A stretch of DNA of 64,000 nt from 0-14-0-20-45-22 sp041645495 (GTDB taxonomy: Bacteria; Fidelibacterota; UBA2242): the NCBI GenBank assembly GCA_041645495.1, contig JBAZPZ010000003.1, positions 1 through 64,000 on the forward strand, written 5' to 3'. Shown one piece after another: positions 52,225-61,495 of the stretch. Each line of letters starts with the position of its first letter. Positions within the stretch are counted from its first letter, which is position 1. The notes below the pieces were generated by a model. It saw only the letters and a list, made by a program, of their open reading frames with translations. It did no database searches and was not told the origin of the DNA. Both the position numbers and the translations under genes were made by a program.

Positions 52225-53238
52225 ATGATCCGACCGATATTCTGGGAAGACGAACGACTCTACATTATCGACCAAACGCTGTTGCCGATCGAATATCGCG
52301 TCGTCGAAATCCACGATCATTTCGAAATGGCAGACGCCATCCGGCGATTGGCTATCCGCGGCGCGCCTGCGATCGGAATTGCCAGCGCTTACGGACTCAT
52401 TCTTGGACTTCGTCCACTCATTTATTCGTCGAATAAATCCTTCTTCTTCTCATTAAATCAAATTTCCGAATTGTTACTGGACACACGACCGACCGCCGTC
52501 AACATTCGCTGGGCGTTGAAACGCATGAAAGACCACGCATTGTCGATCCGGAATCAACCGTTACCGGAATTATGGCGCTCTCTGCTTCATGAAGCGCGGA
52601 AAATTCAGGACGAAGACATCGCCAATTGCCATAAAATCGCCAAATACGGCGCCGAACTTCTGCCGGAAGACGCAACCGTCCTGACGCACTGCAACGCGGG
52701 CGGTTTGGCGACCGGCGGCTTTGGAACCGCACTGGGAATCATCATTCACGGATTTCAAATAGGAAAAATACTGCACGTTTTTGTCGATGAAACACGTCCT
52801 CTGCTTCAGGGCGCCCGGCTCACCGCGTGGGAATTGACGGAGGAAAACGTTCCATTCACGTTGATCACCGACAACATGGCGGCATCGATCATGAAAACGA
52901 AGAAGATCGACGCCATCATCGTCGGCGCCGACCGGATCGCCGCCAATTACGATACGGCAAACAAGATCGGCACGCTCAGTCTCGCGATCTCAGCGAAGTA
53001 TTTTAAAATTCCTTTCTATGTCGCCGCACCGTTTTCGACTTTTGACGACAAAATTGCCGACGGCAGTTCCATCGTTGTCGAAGAACGCAACGGCGACGAA
53101 GTGCGTAATGTCTTTGGGCATCGAGTTGTCCCCGATTCTTATCCGGCGATTTCGCCCGCCTTCGATGTCACGCCGCACGAACTCATTACCGCGGTCGTCA
53201 CGGAGAGAGGCGTCTTTCGACCGGCGAAAAGTAAGTAG
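52225..53238 (+). CDS. mtnA: S-methyl-5-thioribose-1-phosphate isomerase
   Basis: MtnA converts methylthioribose 1-phosphate to methylthioribulose 1-phosphate in methionine salvage. The 337-residue protein has the family start and RLAIRGAPAIGIASAYGL, THCNAGGLATGGFGTALG (active-site Cys), DETRPLLQGARLTAWEL and IVGADRIAANYD (catalytic Asp). Related archaeal and eIF2B-like proteins can share these motifs, but length and linkage fit MtnA. Confidence 0.92.
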   Translation: MIRPIFWEDERLYIIDQTLLPIEYRVVEIHDHFEMADAIRRLAIRGAPAIGIASAYGLILGLRPLIYSSNKSFFFSLNQISELLLDTRPTAVNIRWALKRMKDHALSIRNQPLPELWRSLLHEARKIQDEDIANCHKIAKYGAELLPEDATVLTHCNAGGLATGGFGTALGIIIHGFQIGKILHVFVDETRPLLQGARLTAWELTEENVPFTLITDNMAASIMKTKKIDAIIVGADRIAANYDTANKIGTLSLAISAKYFKIPFYVAAPFSTFDDKIADGSSIVVEERNGDEVRNVFGHRVVPDSYPAISPAFDVTPHELITAVVTERGVFRPAKSK

Positions 53239-53290
53239 GTTGATTCAGTAGAATAGGTTGGATTCGGTTGATTGTGGTAAGTATTCTGTT

Positions 53291-53366
53291 CCGTCAGGTT
53301 CTCAAACCTGACGGATTCAAGGGTGCTGTGCCGGACAGCGCTCTGCGTCAGATTTGAGAATCTGAC
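53291..53366. repeat. Cluster of three palindromes after mtnA
   Basis: Palindrome 1 (53291-53314) has arms CCGTCAGGTT / AACCTGACGG with a four-base loop. Palindrome 2 (53325-53339) has arms GCTGT / ACAGC. Palindrome 3 (53347-53366) has arms GTCAGATT / AATCTGAC. They resemble dispersed REP-like elements and could also end mtnA transcription. The rest of 53239-53441 shows nothing else. Confidence 0.8.
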
Positions 53367-53441
53367 ACAACGGAGAATTTTGTCTTAAACTACTTCCATA
53401 ATCTTAGAATATAATTTAGGTCGAGCGTTTTGACGTAATCT

Positions 53442-54481
53442 GGGTTAATGGAACATTTTAGCTGCTAAATATTTTTTAATTCGCTGATTTATACCAAGTT
53501 ACCGGAAAAATATTTTTAAGGAAAAATAATATGGCAAAAAAAATGTCCGTTTTGTGGTCACCAAAGAGTAAAAAAATGCGGTAAAAATAGCACTGGAAAA
53601 CAACGATATTACTGTTTGGATTGCCATAAATATTTTCAACGTCATAAATCCAAAAAGACCATCCCGACCAGTCGGGATCAAATCTGGCACAAATATGTAT
53701 GGGAACGACAGACCTTATCAGATCTGACATGTGAGTATAATCGCAGTAATAAATGGCTCAGGAAGCAGATATTCGGAATAAAAGTAAGACGCCCTAAGAT
53801 CAACCCTTGCACAGTCGTAGTTGAAGCAGATAAGACCTTTTTCAACAGGCGTGAAGGTCTCTGCCTATTTCACGCTCCCGCTTTAAAAAGAACCATTGCT
53901 TATGCCTTCATTGAAACCGAAACAGCCTCCATTTACAGGCGTTTGAGAGAAACGATTCAAGGTTTTGGATTTACTCTGTTGGCAGCTGTCGTCGACGGCA
54001 GAAAGGGTATCAAGGAAGTGTTTGATGATGTTCCTGTTCAGATGTGTCAATTTCACCAATTGATGATACTTAGACGGTATTTGACGATGAATCCGCGTTT
54101 AGAAGCCGGGAGGGAATTAAGAGAAATAAGCAGGGATTTGTGTAAAGTTGAGCGATTAGAATTTGAACAACGTTTCATAAAGTGGAATGAAAAATGGGAT
54201 GATTTTTTGAAAGAAAAAACCGTTATCGAAGATGTTAAGTGGCATTATACTCATAAACGTTTGCGATCAGCCAGACGTAGTCTAATGACCAATTTACCTT
54301 ACCTTTTTTCGTACCAGGATTATCCGGAACTTTCCATTCCTAACACAATAAATTATGCCGAAAGTTTTAATGCCCGACTTAAAGAATTGCTCAGAGTCCA
54401 CCGCGGTTTTAGTAGACCGTTAAAACGTAAGATTATAAGTGAAATTTTGGCGATTTAGCAGCTAAAAAGTTCCATTAACCC
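53442..54481 (+). mobile_element. IS1249-like (IS256-group) insertion sequence
   Basis: The element is 1,040 bp. Terminal inverted repeats of 29 bp (53442-53470 and 54453-54481) differ at one position; each starts GGGTTAATGGAAC and ends AGCTGCTAAAT toward the inside. One transposase gene fills it. No target duplication is visible at the ends, so it may be old or the flanks rearranged. It is AT-rich compared with its neighbours and sits between the palindrome cluster and tyrA. Confidence 0.9.
53531..54458 (+). CDS. IS1249-like DDE transposase, start region out of frame
   Basis: The transposase body has an N-terminal zinc ribbon (CPFCGH...CLDC, from 53544). A DDE domain follows: D in VVVEADKTFF, D in AAVVDGRKGI followed by QMCQFHQLMI, and E in TINYAESFNARLK with LLRVHRG. 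This fits IS1249 relatives of IS256. The frame is open from 53520 but its only ATG, at 53531, is one base out of frame. The shift lies in a run of eight A (53536-53543); with seven, the protein would read MAKKCPFCG. Either the gene is broken, or slippage restores it, or the run is a sequencing error. Confidence 0.75.
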
Positions 54482-54501
54482 CCAAATTTATAGAGTGAGA
54501 T

Positions 54502-55275
54502 TTATCGAATATTTTCTCGCAAACCGTCGAGGAATTTCTTCATCTCTTCGTAATCTCGTCCGCGGATGATGTGCGTCAGATAGGCGAGTTGCGAATTGAT
54601 CCGCTCGATCTGTTTGAGCGTCTTGGGATTGAACAGCACTTCCGATAGCAGAAAATCATCCTCGGAAAGCAGACCGCGCGCGATGTCCATGTGCTTTTTA
54701 AAAGTCGTTCCCGGCGCCTTCTGATTCTTCAAACACGCGGCAAAGACCAACGACGACGAGAACGGCGTTCCCAGCGAATAAGCAGTCGTCTCGTCATGTT
54801 CTTCAAATGAATATTCGAAAATGTTCAGTTTGAGATTTTGGTAGAAATTCCGGAAGAAGGCTTTCCCGTCTTCATCCGACTCGCTGATGATAATAGCGTT
54901 TTCGTTGCGCAAATCACGAATATTTGCGAATGTCGGGCCGAACATCGGATGCGTGGAGACAAATCGTCTGCCGGATCGTTGGTAATATTGATAAATGCCG
55001 TTTTTTACCGACGTGATGTCCGAGAGCATGCAATTCGCCGGAAGAAACGGAAGCGCGGCGTCAAACGCCTCGATTGTATTTTTCAGCGTCACCGCATTGA
55101 TAAGCAGTTCCGGCTGAAACGCCTCGATTTCCGACAATTCCAGAAACCGGGTGACATTGATAAAATATTTCAATTTTTTCGGATCGGTATCGAAAACCGC
55201 AACGTCATGATCGTGACAGAATTCCTCGACCAACCATGCGCCCATGCGACCGGCGCCCATAATGACAATTCTCAT
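54502..55275 (-). CDS. tyrA: Prephenate dehydrogenase
   Basis: The enzyme oxidises and decarboxylates prephenate to 4-hydroxyphenylpyruvate for tyrosine. Read from ATG 55275, which overlaps pheA by four bases, it has 257 residues, shorter than many. NAD binding is IVIMGAGRMGAWLVEEF, the catalytic histidine is in VSTHPMFGPTFAN. There is no ACT domain, so no built-in tyrosine control is expected. It is the last gene of the aro operon; the IS lies just downstream. Confidence 0.85.
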   Translation of the reverse strand: MRIVIMGAGRMGAWLVEEFCHDHDVAVFDTDPKKLKYFINVTRFLELSEIEAFQPELLINAVTLKNTIEAFDAALPFLPANCMLSDITSVKNGIYQYYQRSGRRFVSTHPMFGPTFANIRDLRNENAIIISESDEDGKAFFRNFYQNLKLNIFEYSFEEHDETTAYSLGTPFSSSLVFAACLKNQKAPGTTFKKHMDIARGLLSEDDFLLSEVLFNPKTLKQIERINSQLAYLTHIIRGRDYEEMKKFLDGLRENIR

Positions 55276-56327
55276 GCAATTTTCCTTTCTTTGTAACACC
55301 CGATCAACCGCAGACTGCCGGTCATCTCGCCGACTTTTTTCAGCGCCGCTTCTACTTTCTCGTCATGTTCCGAGCCGACGAAATCCAGAAAGAACGAATA
55401 CTCGCCCAACTGTCCGGGAATGGATTCGATTCGCGTCAGATTGATGCCCGCTTTGGCAAAAATCTCGAGAACGTTAAACAGCGTTCCCGCCTTGTGTTCA
55501 GTTGAAAAAATGATACTGCACTTTTCGCCCTCTCCGTCGAATTTCTCGCGGGAAAGAATGAGAAAACGCGTACGGTTCGTGCTGAGGTCTTCAACACTTT
55601 CCTTGATGATCTCGAGGTTGTAAAGTTCTGCCGCGAGTTTACTGGCAATGACCGCATAGCCTTTCAGATTTTTTTCAGCCAGCATGCGCGCCGCGCCGGC
55701 TGTGTCGTAATACGAAATCGGTTCGAGTTTATTCCTCGCGAGAAAATGTTTGCACTGCGAAAGCGCCTGCGAATGCGAATAGACGCTCCTAATTTCCCGG
55801 TGATCGGCTCCGGGAACGATCATCAGGCAATGCGAAACCGGCATTTCGATCGCGCCGACGACGAACAGATCGGTCTGCAGAAGAAGATCGTTGACAGGAC
55901 CGACGACTCCGCCCAGCGTATTTTCAACCGGAACGATCCCAAAATCATACCAGCCGGATGCTACGCCATCAAATACATCTGTAAATTCCTTGCAGGGAAT
56001 TCCGACATATTTTTCATTCCAAAAAAGTGCCGCCAACTCACTGTACGCACCATGTTCGCCCTGAAATCCGATGAGTTTGTGATCGATTTTCTGTAAACGC
56101 TTGCTCTCGCCAATGATCTCGGAAAAGATTTGCTTCAGCAACTCTACCTGAAAAAGATGCTTGGTGCGGTTGGAAATTTTATCCAATATTTCCTTCTCGC
56201 GCTGTGGATCTTCGATTTCAGTTTTGAAGCGTTTGGCGAGGATCGCCATTTCCATTCGATCGTTCAAATTCTGGATGATTTTCCCGTCGAGGATATCGAT
56301 CTGTTTTCTGATTTCCTTTAATTCCAT
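55272..56327 (-). CDS. pheA: Chorismate mutase / prephenate dehydratase
   Basis: This bifunctional P-protein makes phenylpyruvate from chorismate. The 351-residue sequence has an AroQ mutase domain (residues 1-85, IRKQIDILDGKIIQNLNDR), a dehydratase domain (FQGEHGAYSELAALFW to the TRF motif TNRTRFLILS) and an ACT domain (EHKAGTLFNVLEIFAKAGIN) that should sense phenylalanine. It follows aroC by two bases. Confidence 0.95.
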   Translation of the reverse strand: MELKEIRKQIDILDGKIIQNLNDRMEMAILAKRFKTEIEDPQREKEILDKISNRTKHLFQVELLKQIFSEIIGESKRLQKIDHKLIGFQGEHGAYSELAALFWNEKYVGIPCKEFTDVFDGVASGWYDFGIVPVENTLGGVVGPVNDLLLQTDLFVVGAIEMPVSHCLMIVPGADHREIRSVYSHSQALSQCKHFLARNKLEPISYYDTAGAARMLAEKNLKGYAVIASKLAAELYNLEIIKESVEDLSTNRTRFLILSREKFDGEGEKCSIIFSTEHKAGTLFNVLEIFAKAGINLTRIESIPGQLGEYSFFLDFVGSEHDEKVEAALKKVGEMTGSLRLIGCYKERKIA

Positions 56328-56329
56328 CT

Positions 56330-57322
56330 CTACTCCAATCGTCTTGCTATTTTCTGTTCCAACAAAAAGAGGTCGGTCAAAACGATCGCCGCGGCGGCTT
56401 CGATAATGACCGGCATTCTGAGCGCAATACAGGCGTCATGCCGTCCCGAAATCGACAAATCCACCATTTCGCCGGTTGCAAAATTCAGCGTGCGTTGGGA
56501 TTTGGAAATGCTCGATGTCGGCTTGACCGCCACCCGAAAAATGATGTCGTTTCCGTTCGTGATGCCGCCGTTGATTCCGCCTGCATAATTGGTCGATGTC
56601 GTTCCGTTTTTGTCGATAAACGGATCATTGTGCGCCGATCCGCACATGTTGGCGGCTTGAAATCCTGAACCGAATTCGATCGCTTTGATCCCGGGAATCG
56701 AAAAGACGATGTGCGAAATGAGCGATTCCACCGAATCAAAAAACGGCTCGCCCAATCTAATTGGAACGCCTTGAATCCGGCACTCTATCAATCCGCCGAC
56801 CGAATCGCCGTCCACTCTCACTTTTTCAATAATTTCTTCAAAATCCGTCTCACCACCAATCTCTAAAATTTGTGCGTTAATCGTTGTCGGCAAAATCAGT
56901 TTCTTCGCGATGGCGCCCGCGGCGACAAGTCCCAATGTCAGTCGTCCGGAAAAATGTCCTCCGCCGCGAACATCGTTGAATCCGCCGAATTTCCAGTCTG
57001 CCGTGAAATCGGCATGTCCGGGACGGGGAATCTCGCGAAACGCCTGATAACTTTCCGGGTGAACATCCTGATTTTTAAAAACAATGGTAATCGGACTGCC
57101 GGTCGTGCGGCCGTTCAGAACGCCGCTGGTTATTTCCGGAAAATCGGATTCAGCGCGTGCCGTCGTCCCAACACCGCCGCTTTTTCGGCGGCTGATTTCC
57201 AACATCAAATCGTTTTCCGTGATGCGTAAACCCGCCGGACAGCCGTCGATAATCACGCCGACTCCCGCGCCGTGCGATTCCCCAAAAACCTGAATTCTAA
57301 AAAGCCGACCAAAACTATTCAT
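56330..57322 (-). CDS. aroC: Chorismate synthase
   Basis: AroC makes chorismate from EPSP with reduced FMN. The 330-residue protein has FGESHGAGVGVIIDGCPAGL, PGHADFTADWKFG and RGGGHFSGRLT. It is somewhat shorter than the E. coli enzyme (361). It overlaps aroA by eight bases. Confidence 0.95.
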   Translation of the reverse strand: MNSFGRLFRIQVFGESHGAGVGVIIDGCPAGLRITENDLMLEISRRKSGGVGTTARAESDFPEITSGVLNGRTTGSPITIVFKNQDVHPESYQAFREIPRPGHADFTADWKFGGFNDVRGGGHFSGRLTLGLVAAGAIAKKLILPTTINAQILEIGGETDFEEIIEKVRVDGDSVGGLIECRIQGVPIRLGEPFFDSVESLISHIVFSIPGIKAIEFGSGFQAANMCGSAHNDPFIDKNGTTSTNYAGGINGGITNGNDIIFRVAVKPTSSISKSQRTLNFATGEMVDLSISGRHDACIALRMPVIIEAAAAIVLTDLFLLEQKIARRLE

Positions 57323-58562
57323 CGATCTGTCCTCCGATGGATTTTAAATCTTCAAAAAAAGCCGGATAAGATTTTGCAACGCATTCTGCCGCCTCAACCG
57401 TCACTGTTGATTCCGCCGTCAAACCGGCAATCGCCGCCGACATCGCGATCCGGTGATCGCCGTGCGAAAAAACGCGACCGCCGGCAATTTTTCCGCCTGA
57501 AATGATCATTTCGTCTTTCTGAATCGTGACCGAAACACCGAGCGAACCGAACACACTTTTCAGCGCCTCCGCGCGATCGCTCTCTTTATGTATCAACCGG
57601 CTCACGCCGTGAATGACCGAGCATCCGTCGCAATTCGCCGCCAACGCAACCAGCGGTGGAAAAAGATCGGGACAGTCCGTCGCGTCGAATTCAAATGCCG
57701 CAAGCCGATTTTTCCGAACCGTCACGGAATTTTCACCAAATTTTATTTTTGCGCCAACCGACCGCAGAACGTCGATAATCATACGATCCGGTTGTTTGGA
57801 AACGCTGGAAATGCCTTCGACTGTCACCGAACCGGCGATCGCGCCCGCAACCAGCAAAAACGCGGCTCCGCTCCAGTCGCCCTCGACAAAATAATCGCAC
57901 GCCCGATAGCGCTGATTTCCCGGAATTAAAAACCGATCTTCACGTCGGTTGACATCTATTTGAAAAGCACGAAGAACTTCCAGCGTCAGATCGATGTAGG
58001 CCTTACTTTTCAGATTTGTCACATGGATTTCGGAATCGTTCTGCGCCAACGGAAGCGCCATCAGCAAGCCGGTTAAAAATTGCGAACTGAGCGAACCATC
58101 GACTTCGGTTTTACCGCCGCGAATTGGTCCGCGAATCCGAACCGGCAAATAGCCATTTTCAGTTGAGCAAAACGCACCCAAATCCGCAAGCGGCGATTCC
58201 ATATTTGGTAACGGACGCCGTTTGAGTGAATCTTCGCCGGTCAACGTCAATTCGTCCGATTCTAACGCGCAGATCGGCGTGAACATTCTGAGGCAAAGTC
58301 CCGACTCGCCGCAATTCAGCGTTTTTTCTATCGGAGAAATTCCACCGCGAATTGTTAGACGGTCGGCCGATTGAGCTACAGACGCGCCCAATCCGCGAAT
58401 GACAGACAACGCCGCCAGCGAATCCGCGCAAAACGTCGGATTGCGCAAAGTCGTCTCGCCGTCGGTCAGCAAGGCCGCGGCGATGGCTCTCTGCATCAGA
58501 CTTTTCGATGCAGGCGCGCGCAGTTTTCCATTAATGACTGAATGTCGAACCGACTTCTTCAT
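57315..58562 (-). CDS. aroA: 3-phosphoshikimate 1-carboxyvinyltransferase (EPSP synthase)
   Basis: AroA adds the enolpyruvyl group of PEP to shikimate 3-phosphate. The 415-residue protein has APASKSLMQRAIAAALL (the usual PGSKS with Ala for Gly), NCGESGLCLRMF and GDHRIAMSAAIAGL. The start overlaps the aroE-aroK gene by 32 bases, the largest overlap in the operon. Glyphosate class cannot be judged reliably by eye. Confidence 0.94.
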   Translation of the reverse strand: MKKSVRHSVINGKLRAPASKSLMQRAIAAALLTDGETTLRNPTFCADSLAALSVIRGLGASVAQSADRLTIRGGISPIEKTLNCGESGLCLRMFTPICALESDELTLTGEDSLKRRPLPNMESPLADLGAFCSTENGYLPVRIRGPIRGGKTEVDGSLSSQFLTGLLMALPLAQNDSEIHVTNLKSKAYIDLTLEVLRAFQIDVNRREDRFLIPGNQRYRACDYFVEGDWSGAAFLLVAGAIAGSVTVEGISSVSKQPDRMIIDVLRSVGAKIKFGENSVTVRKNRLAAFEFDATDCPDLFPPLVALAANCDGCSVIHGVSRLIHKESDRAEALKSVFGSLGVSVTIQKDEMIISGGKIAGGRVFSHGDHRIAMSAAIAGLTAESTVTVEAAECVAKSYPAFFEDLKSIGGQIDE

Positions 58563-59835
58563 AAATCATTTCCGCCGTTTTTTGGAACGAACGATGGTCG
58601 TTAATCACGACGAGATCGGCGCACCCGGCGTACCATTCTTTTCGCATTTGAAATATTTTTTCCGCTTCGGCCGTCGCATCCGGCACGTTCAGCGACAAGA
58701 GCGGACGGCTCGTCAAATCGATTCTCGATAGCGCGGTTTCAACCGGCGCATAAATCCAGACGGCCAGACAATTATCGGCAAGTTGACTACGATTTTCCGG
58801 GCTGAGAACGACACCGCCGCCGCAGGAAATGACCGAGTGCTTTTTCCGGACGACCGATTGAATCGTCTTTTGCTCGATTTTCCGAAAAGCGGACTCGCCG
58901 AGTTCTGAGAAAATCTGCGGAATGGATTTGCCGGTTTTCGACACGACTTCTTCGTCGGTGTCAACATATTCCCACTCCAGTAATTTTGCCAGAGCCGTTC
59001 CGACCGCGCTTTTACCGGCGCCCATAAATCCGATAAGCGCAATATTTTTCACAGAAAATGTAGAATCGTCGATTTTCGGTAATTCGATTGCCCGTTGCGA
59101 ACCGGTAAAATGGCGATAAGCGGGAATTGCCTGATACATCAACCAGGTTTCACCGCCGATAAAAGTCGCGCCGCGTTTCCCGGCTTTGTTTTTTAAAATT
59201 TCCGAATGATAGTTCGCATCAAACAAAACCTGATCCGGATTCAGCCACTCGTCGGCTATGACGTCAATTCCGGTAGGAAGCGTCGAGACGATGATTTTCG
59301 CATTTTTCACTAAATCCACAAGATTTTCCATCGGTGCAAATTGACAGCCGAAAGATTTTGCGATTTCCTCCGCCTTTTCGACGGAACGATTGACCAGCGT
59401 AACATTCGCGCCGGATTTCACAAGTCCGAAAGTCGCGGCTCGACCCGCTCCGCCCGCTCCGATCACGATGGCAGAAATTCCCGACAATTCGATTTCCTGA
59501 GACCGCAAAGCGCCGGTCACGCCGTCGATGTCGGTGTTGAAACCGACCAATTTTCCGTCTCTCCGAACAACGGTATTCACCGCGTCCATTTTCCGGGCCG
59601 GTTCGGAAACCTCGTTCAGATAACGTAAAACGCTTTTTTTAAATGGCGCGGTGACGTTGTAACCGGAAATTCCAAGATCGTCCATGACCGAAATTGCTTC
59701 CGAAATTTTCCGGACCGCTAATCGCGTGTAGATCGATTCGCGGTTTTCCGATCGAAATAACTGCCGATAAATTTGCGGACTGCGACTATGCAAAACCGGA
59801 TGTCCGACGATGGCGTAGATCGGTCTTTTAGACAC
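58531..59835 (-). CDS. aroEK: Shikimate dehydrogenase / shikimate kinase fusion
   Basis: One 434-residue protein joins two successive steps. Residues about 1-268 are AroE: AIVGHPVLHSRSPQIYRQLF, NVTAPFKKSVL (catalytic Lys) and IGAGGAGRAATFGLV. Residues 270-434 are AroK: ALIGFMGAGKSAVGTALAKL (Walker A), DTDEEV and CGGGVVL. The start is GTG 59835, which overlaps the aroD stop by eight bases; the longer frame upstream has no family similarity and lies in aroD. This fusion is uncommon in bacteria and could channel shikimate. Confidence 0.93.
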   Translation of the reverse strand: MSKRPIYAIVGHPVLHSRSPQIYRQLFRSENRESIYTRLAVRKISEAISVMDDLGISGYNVTAPFKKSVLRYLNEVSEPARKMDAVNTVVRRDGKLVGFNTDIDGVTGALRSQEIELSGISAIVIGAGGAGRAATFGLVKSGANVTLVNRSVEKAEEIAKSFGCQFAPMENLVDLVKNAKIIVSTLPTGIDVIADEWLNPDQVLFDANYHSEILKNKAGKRGATFIGGETWLMYQAIPAYRHFTGSQRAIELPKIDDSTFSVKNIALIGFMGAGKSAVGTALAKLLEWEYVDTDEEVVSKTGKSIPQIFSELGESAFRKIEQKTIQSVVRKKHSVISCGGGVVLSPENRSQLADNCLAVWIYAPVETALSRIDLTSRPLLSLNVPDATAEAEKIFQMRKEWYAGCADLVVINDHRSFQKTAEMIYEEVGSTFSH

Positions 59836-60469
59836 CGGCGATTTTCTCCATGATCGCGAGCATCTGCTTTTTTTCAAATTGTCCTTCGGCCGTCTCTTTT
59901 CCGACCGCTTTGGCGACATAGATGAACGGAGCGCCGAGAAACACTGCCGCTATCCGGGTAAACGCCCCGATCGAGCCCATCGCAAAGGCAATGATCGGAT
60001 TCGCTCTTTGGTACAACGCCAAAATTCTGGCACAATCGGCTTTGTTCTGAGCGCGGCAGACGATTTTCGCAACATCGGCGCCCGACGAAAAACACCAATC
60101 TACGATTTGATCCAGTTCGGCGGAACTCGGCGTTTTTTCAAAATGATGATAAGAAACGATGACCCGCGTTCCGTTTTCGCGTGCCGTCTTGACGACTTCG
60201 CTGACAAAATCTTCCGGAGAATCGACCTCGACATCGACGAATGCGGCGCCTGACCGAATCGCCTCGATTAAAAATGCTTTCCGCTGTTCATCGGTGTAAA
60301 CTCCAAACCGACAGGTGGCGATGAGTTTGCACCGAATAGAAAAAATGCGACGGATATCATCAAGTCGAAGATTTTCAATGGCGTCGAGACGAATCTCGGC
60401 AAATTCTTCGTCCTTCAGACTTTTGGCAACAAGGTCGGGCGTCTGCTCGGCAATGCTAACGCAGATCAT
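59828..60469 (-). CDS. aroD: Type I 3-dehydroquinate dehydratase
   Basis: The enzyme dehydrates 3-dehydroquinate through a Schiff base. The 213-residue protein has FAEIRLDAIENL at the start, the catalytic histidine in VIVSYHHFEKTP and the Schiff-base lysine in DVAKIVCRAQN. It overlaps aroB by 14 bases and the fusion gene by eight. Confidence 0.93.
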   Translation of the reverse strand: MICVSIAEQTPDLVAKSLKDEEFAEIRLDAIENLRLDDIRRIFSIRCKLIATCRFGVYTDEQRKAFLIEAIRSGAAFVDVEVDSPEDFVSEVVKTARENGTRVIVSYHHFEKTPSSAELDQIVDWCFSSGADVAKIVCRAQNKADCARILALYQRANPIIAFAMGSIGAFTRIAAVFLGAPFIYVAKAVGKETAEGQFEKKQMLAIMEKIAGV

Positions 60470-61484
60470 CGAGAAATTCCTCCAATTCAGCCAATCTCAC
60501 AGGTTCAGTTCGGGCTTCGCCAATGTCATGCAAAAAGACAAAATGCAGGTTTTCGTTCTCGCGTTTTTTGTCTTTTCGCATCGCCTGAACAATGGCGTCT
60601 CTTTGTAACGAGATGTCAGTCGGTAAACCGATCTTTGTCAGGAGATTTTTTAACCGCGTCGATTGTTCCGGCTGAAGATAGCGGCGCTTTGCTGACAAGT
60701 CAGCCGCCAAACACATGCCGATACTGACCGATTCGCCGTGCGTCAGCCCCGCAACTTTTTCGATCGCATGACCAAATGTATGACCGAAATTAAGCAGACG
60801 GCGCTGACCAGATTCTTTCTCGTCGTGAGTGACAATTTCCGTCTTGATCCGGACACAATCGGCGACGATTTTTTCCATCACATCGGAATCGAGCGACAAG
60901 GCTTTTTCGAGATTTTTTTCCAAAAATGCAAACAAACCGGCGTCGCGGATCGCCGCCGTCTTGACGATCTCGGCAAAACCGCTTTTCACTTCCTCCACCG
61001 ATAAAGTTCGCAACATTTCCAAATCGCAAATGACGAATCGCGGCTGGCGAATTGTCCCGACGAGGTTTTTGTATCCGGAAAAATTGACGCCGTTCTTGCC
61101 GCCGATTGCCGCGTCAACCTGCGCCAAAACCGTTGAAGCAACAAATCCGTAATCGATGCCGCGCAGAAAAGTCGAGCCGACAAAACCGGTCACGTCGGTC
61201 ACGATTCCGCCGCCGATTCCAAGTAAATAAGTTGAACGATCCGCCTCCAAATCAATCAATTCACGATAAACACGGTTGACCGTCTCTAAATTTTTATTCG
61301 CCTCGCCGGTTTCGATCTCGATGACCGAAAAATCCGGAAATTGTCCGCGATAAAACGAAGCGACGCGTCGATCGGTCAGAATGATCGTCCGCTTTGCCGG
61401 GAGATAATTCCGGACATTTTTCAAAGACTCCGCGATGAAGATTTCGCAGGAACCGCCGGTCGTTTTAAGCGTCAGTCGTTTCAT
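60456..61484 (-). CDS. aroB: 3-dehydroquinate synthase
   Basis: AroB cyclises DAHP to dehydroquinate with bound NAD and a metal ion. The 342-residue protein has YLLGIGGGIVTDVTGFVGST, KNGVNFSGYKNLVGTI and the metal-binding NFGHTFGHAIEKVAG near residue 235. It starts 11 bases after aroF. Confidence 0.95.
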   Translation of the reverse strand: MKRLTLKTTGGSCEIFIAESLKNVRNYLPAKRTIILTDRRVASFYRGQFPDFSVIEIETGEANKNLETVNRVYRELIDLEADRSTYLLGIGGGIVTDVTGFVGSTFLRGIDYGFVASTVLAQVDAAIGGKNGVNFSGYKNLVGTIRQPRFVICDLEMLRTLSVEEVKSGFAEIVKTAAIRDAGLFAFLEKNLEKALSLDSDVMEKIVADCVRIKTEIVTHDEKESGQRRLLNFGHTFGHAIEKVAGLTHGESVSIGMCLAADLSAKRRYLQPEQSTRLKNLLTKIGLPTDISLQRDAIVQAMRKDKKRENENLHFVFLHDIGEARTEPVRLAELEEFLDDLR

Positions 61485-61495
61485 CTTTTTTCAAG

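Noticed and set aside
53291..53366. CRISPR-like repeat array
   Set aside because: The three palindromes have different arms and irregular spacing, and there are no cas genes.
53433..54490. Target-site duplication around the IS element
   Set aside because: The 8-9 bases on the left (ending GTAATCT) and right (CCAAATTTA) do not match.
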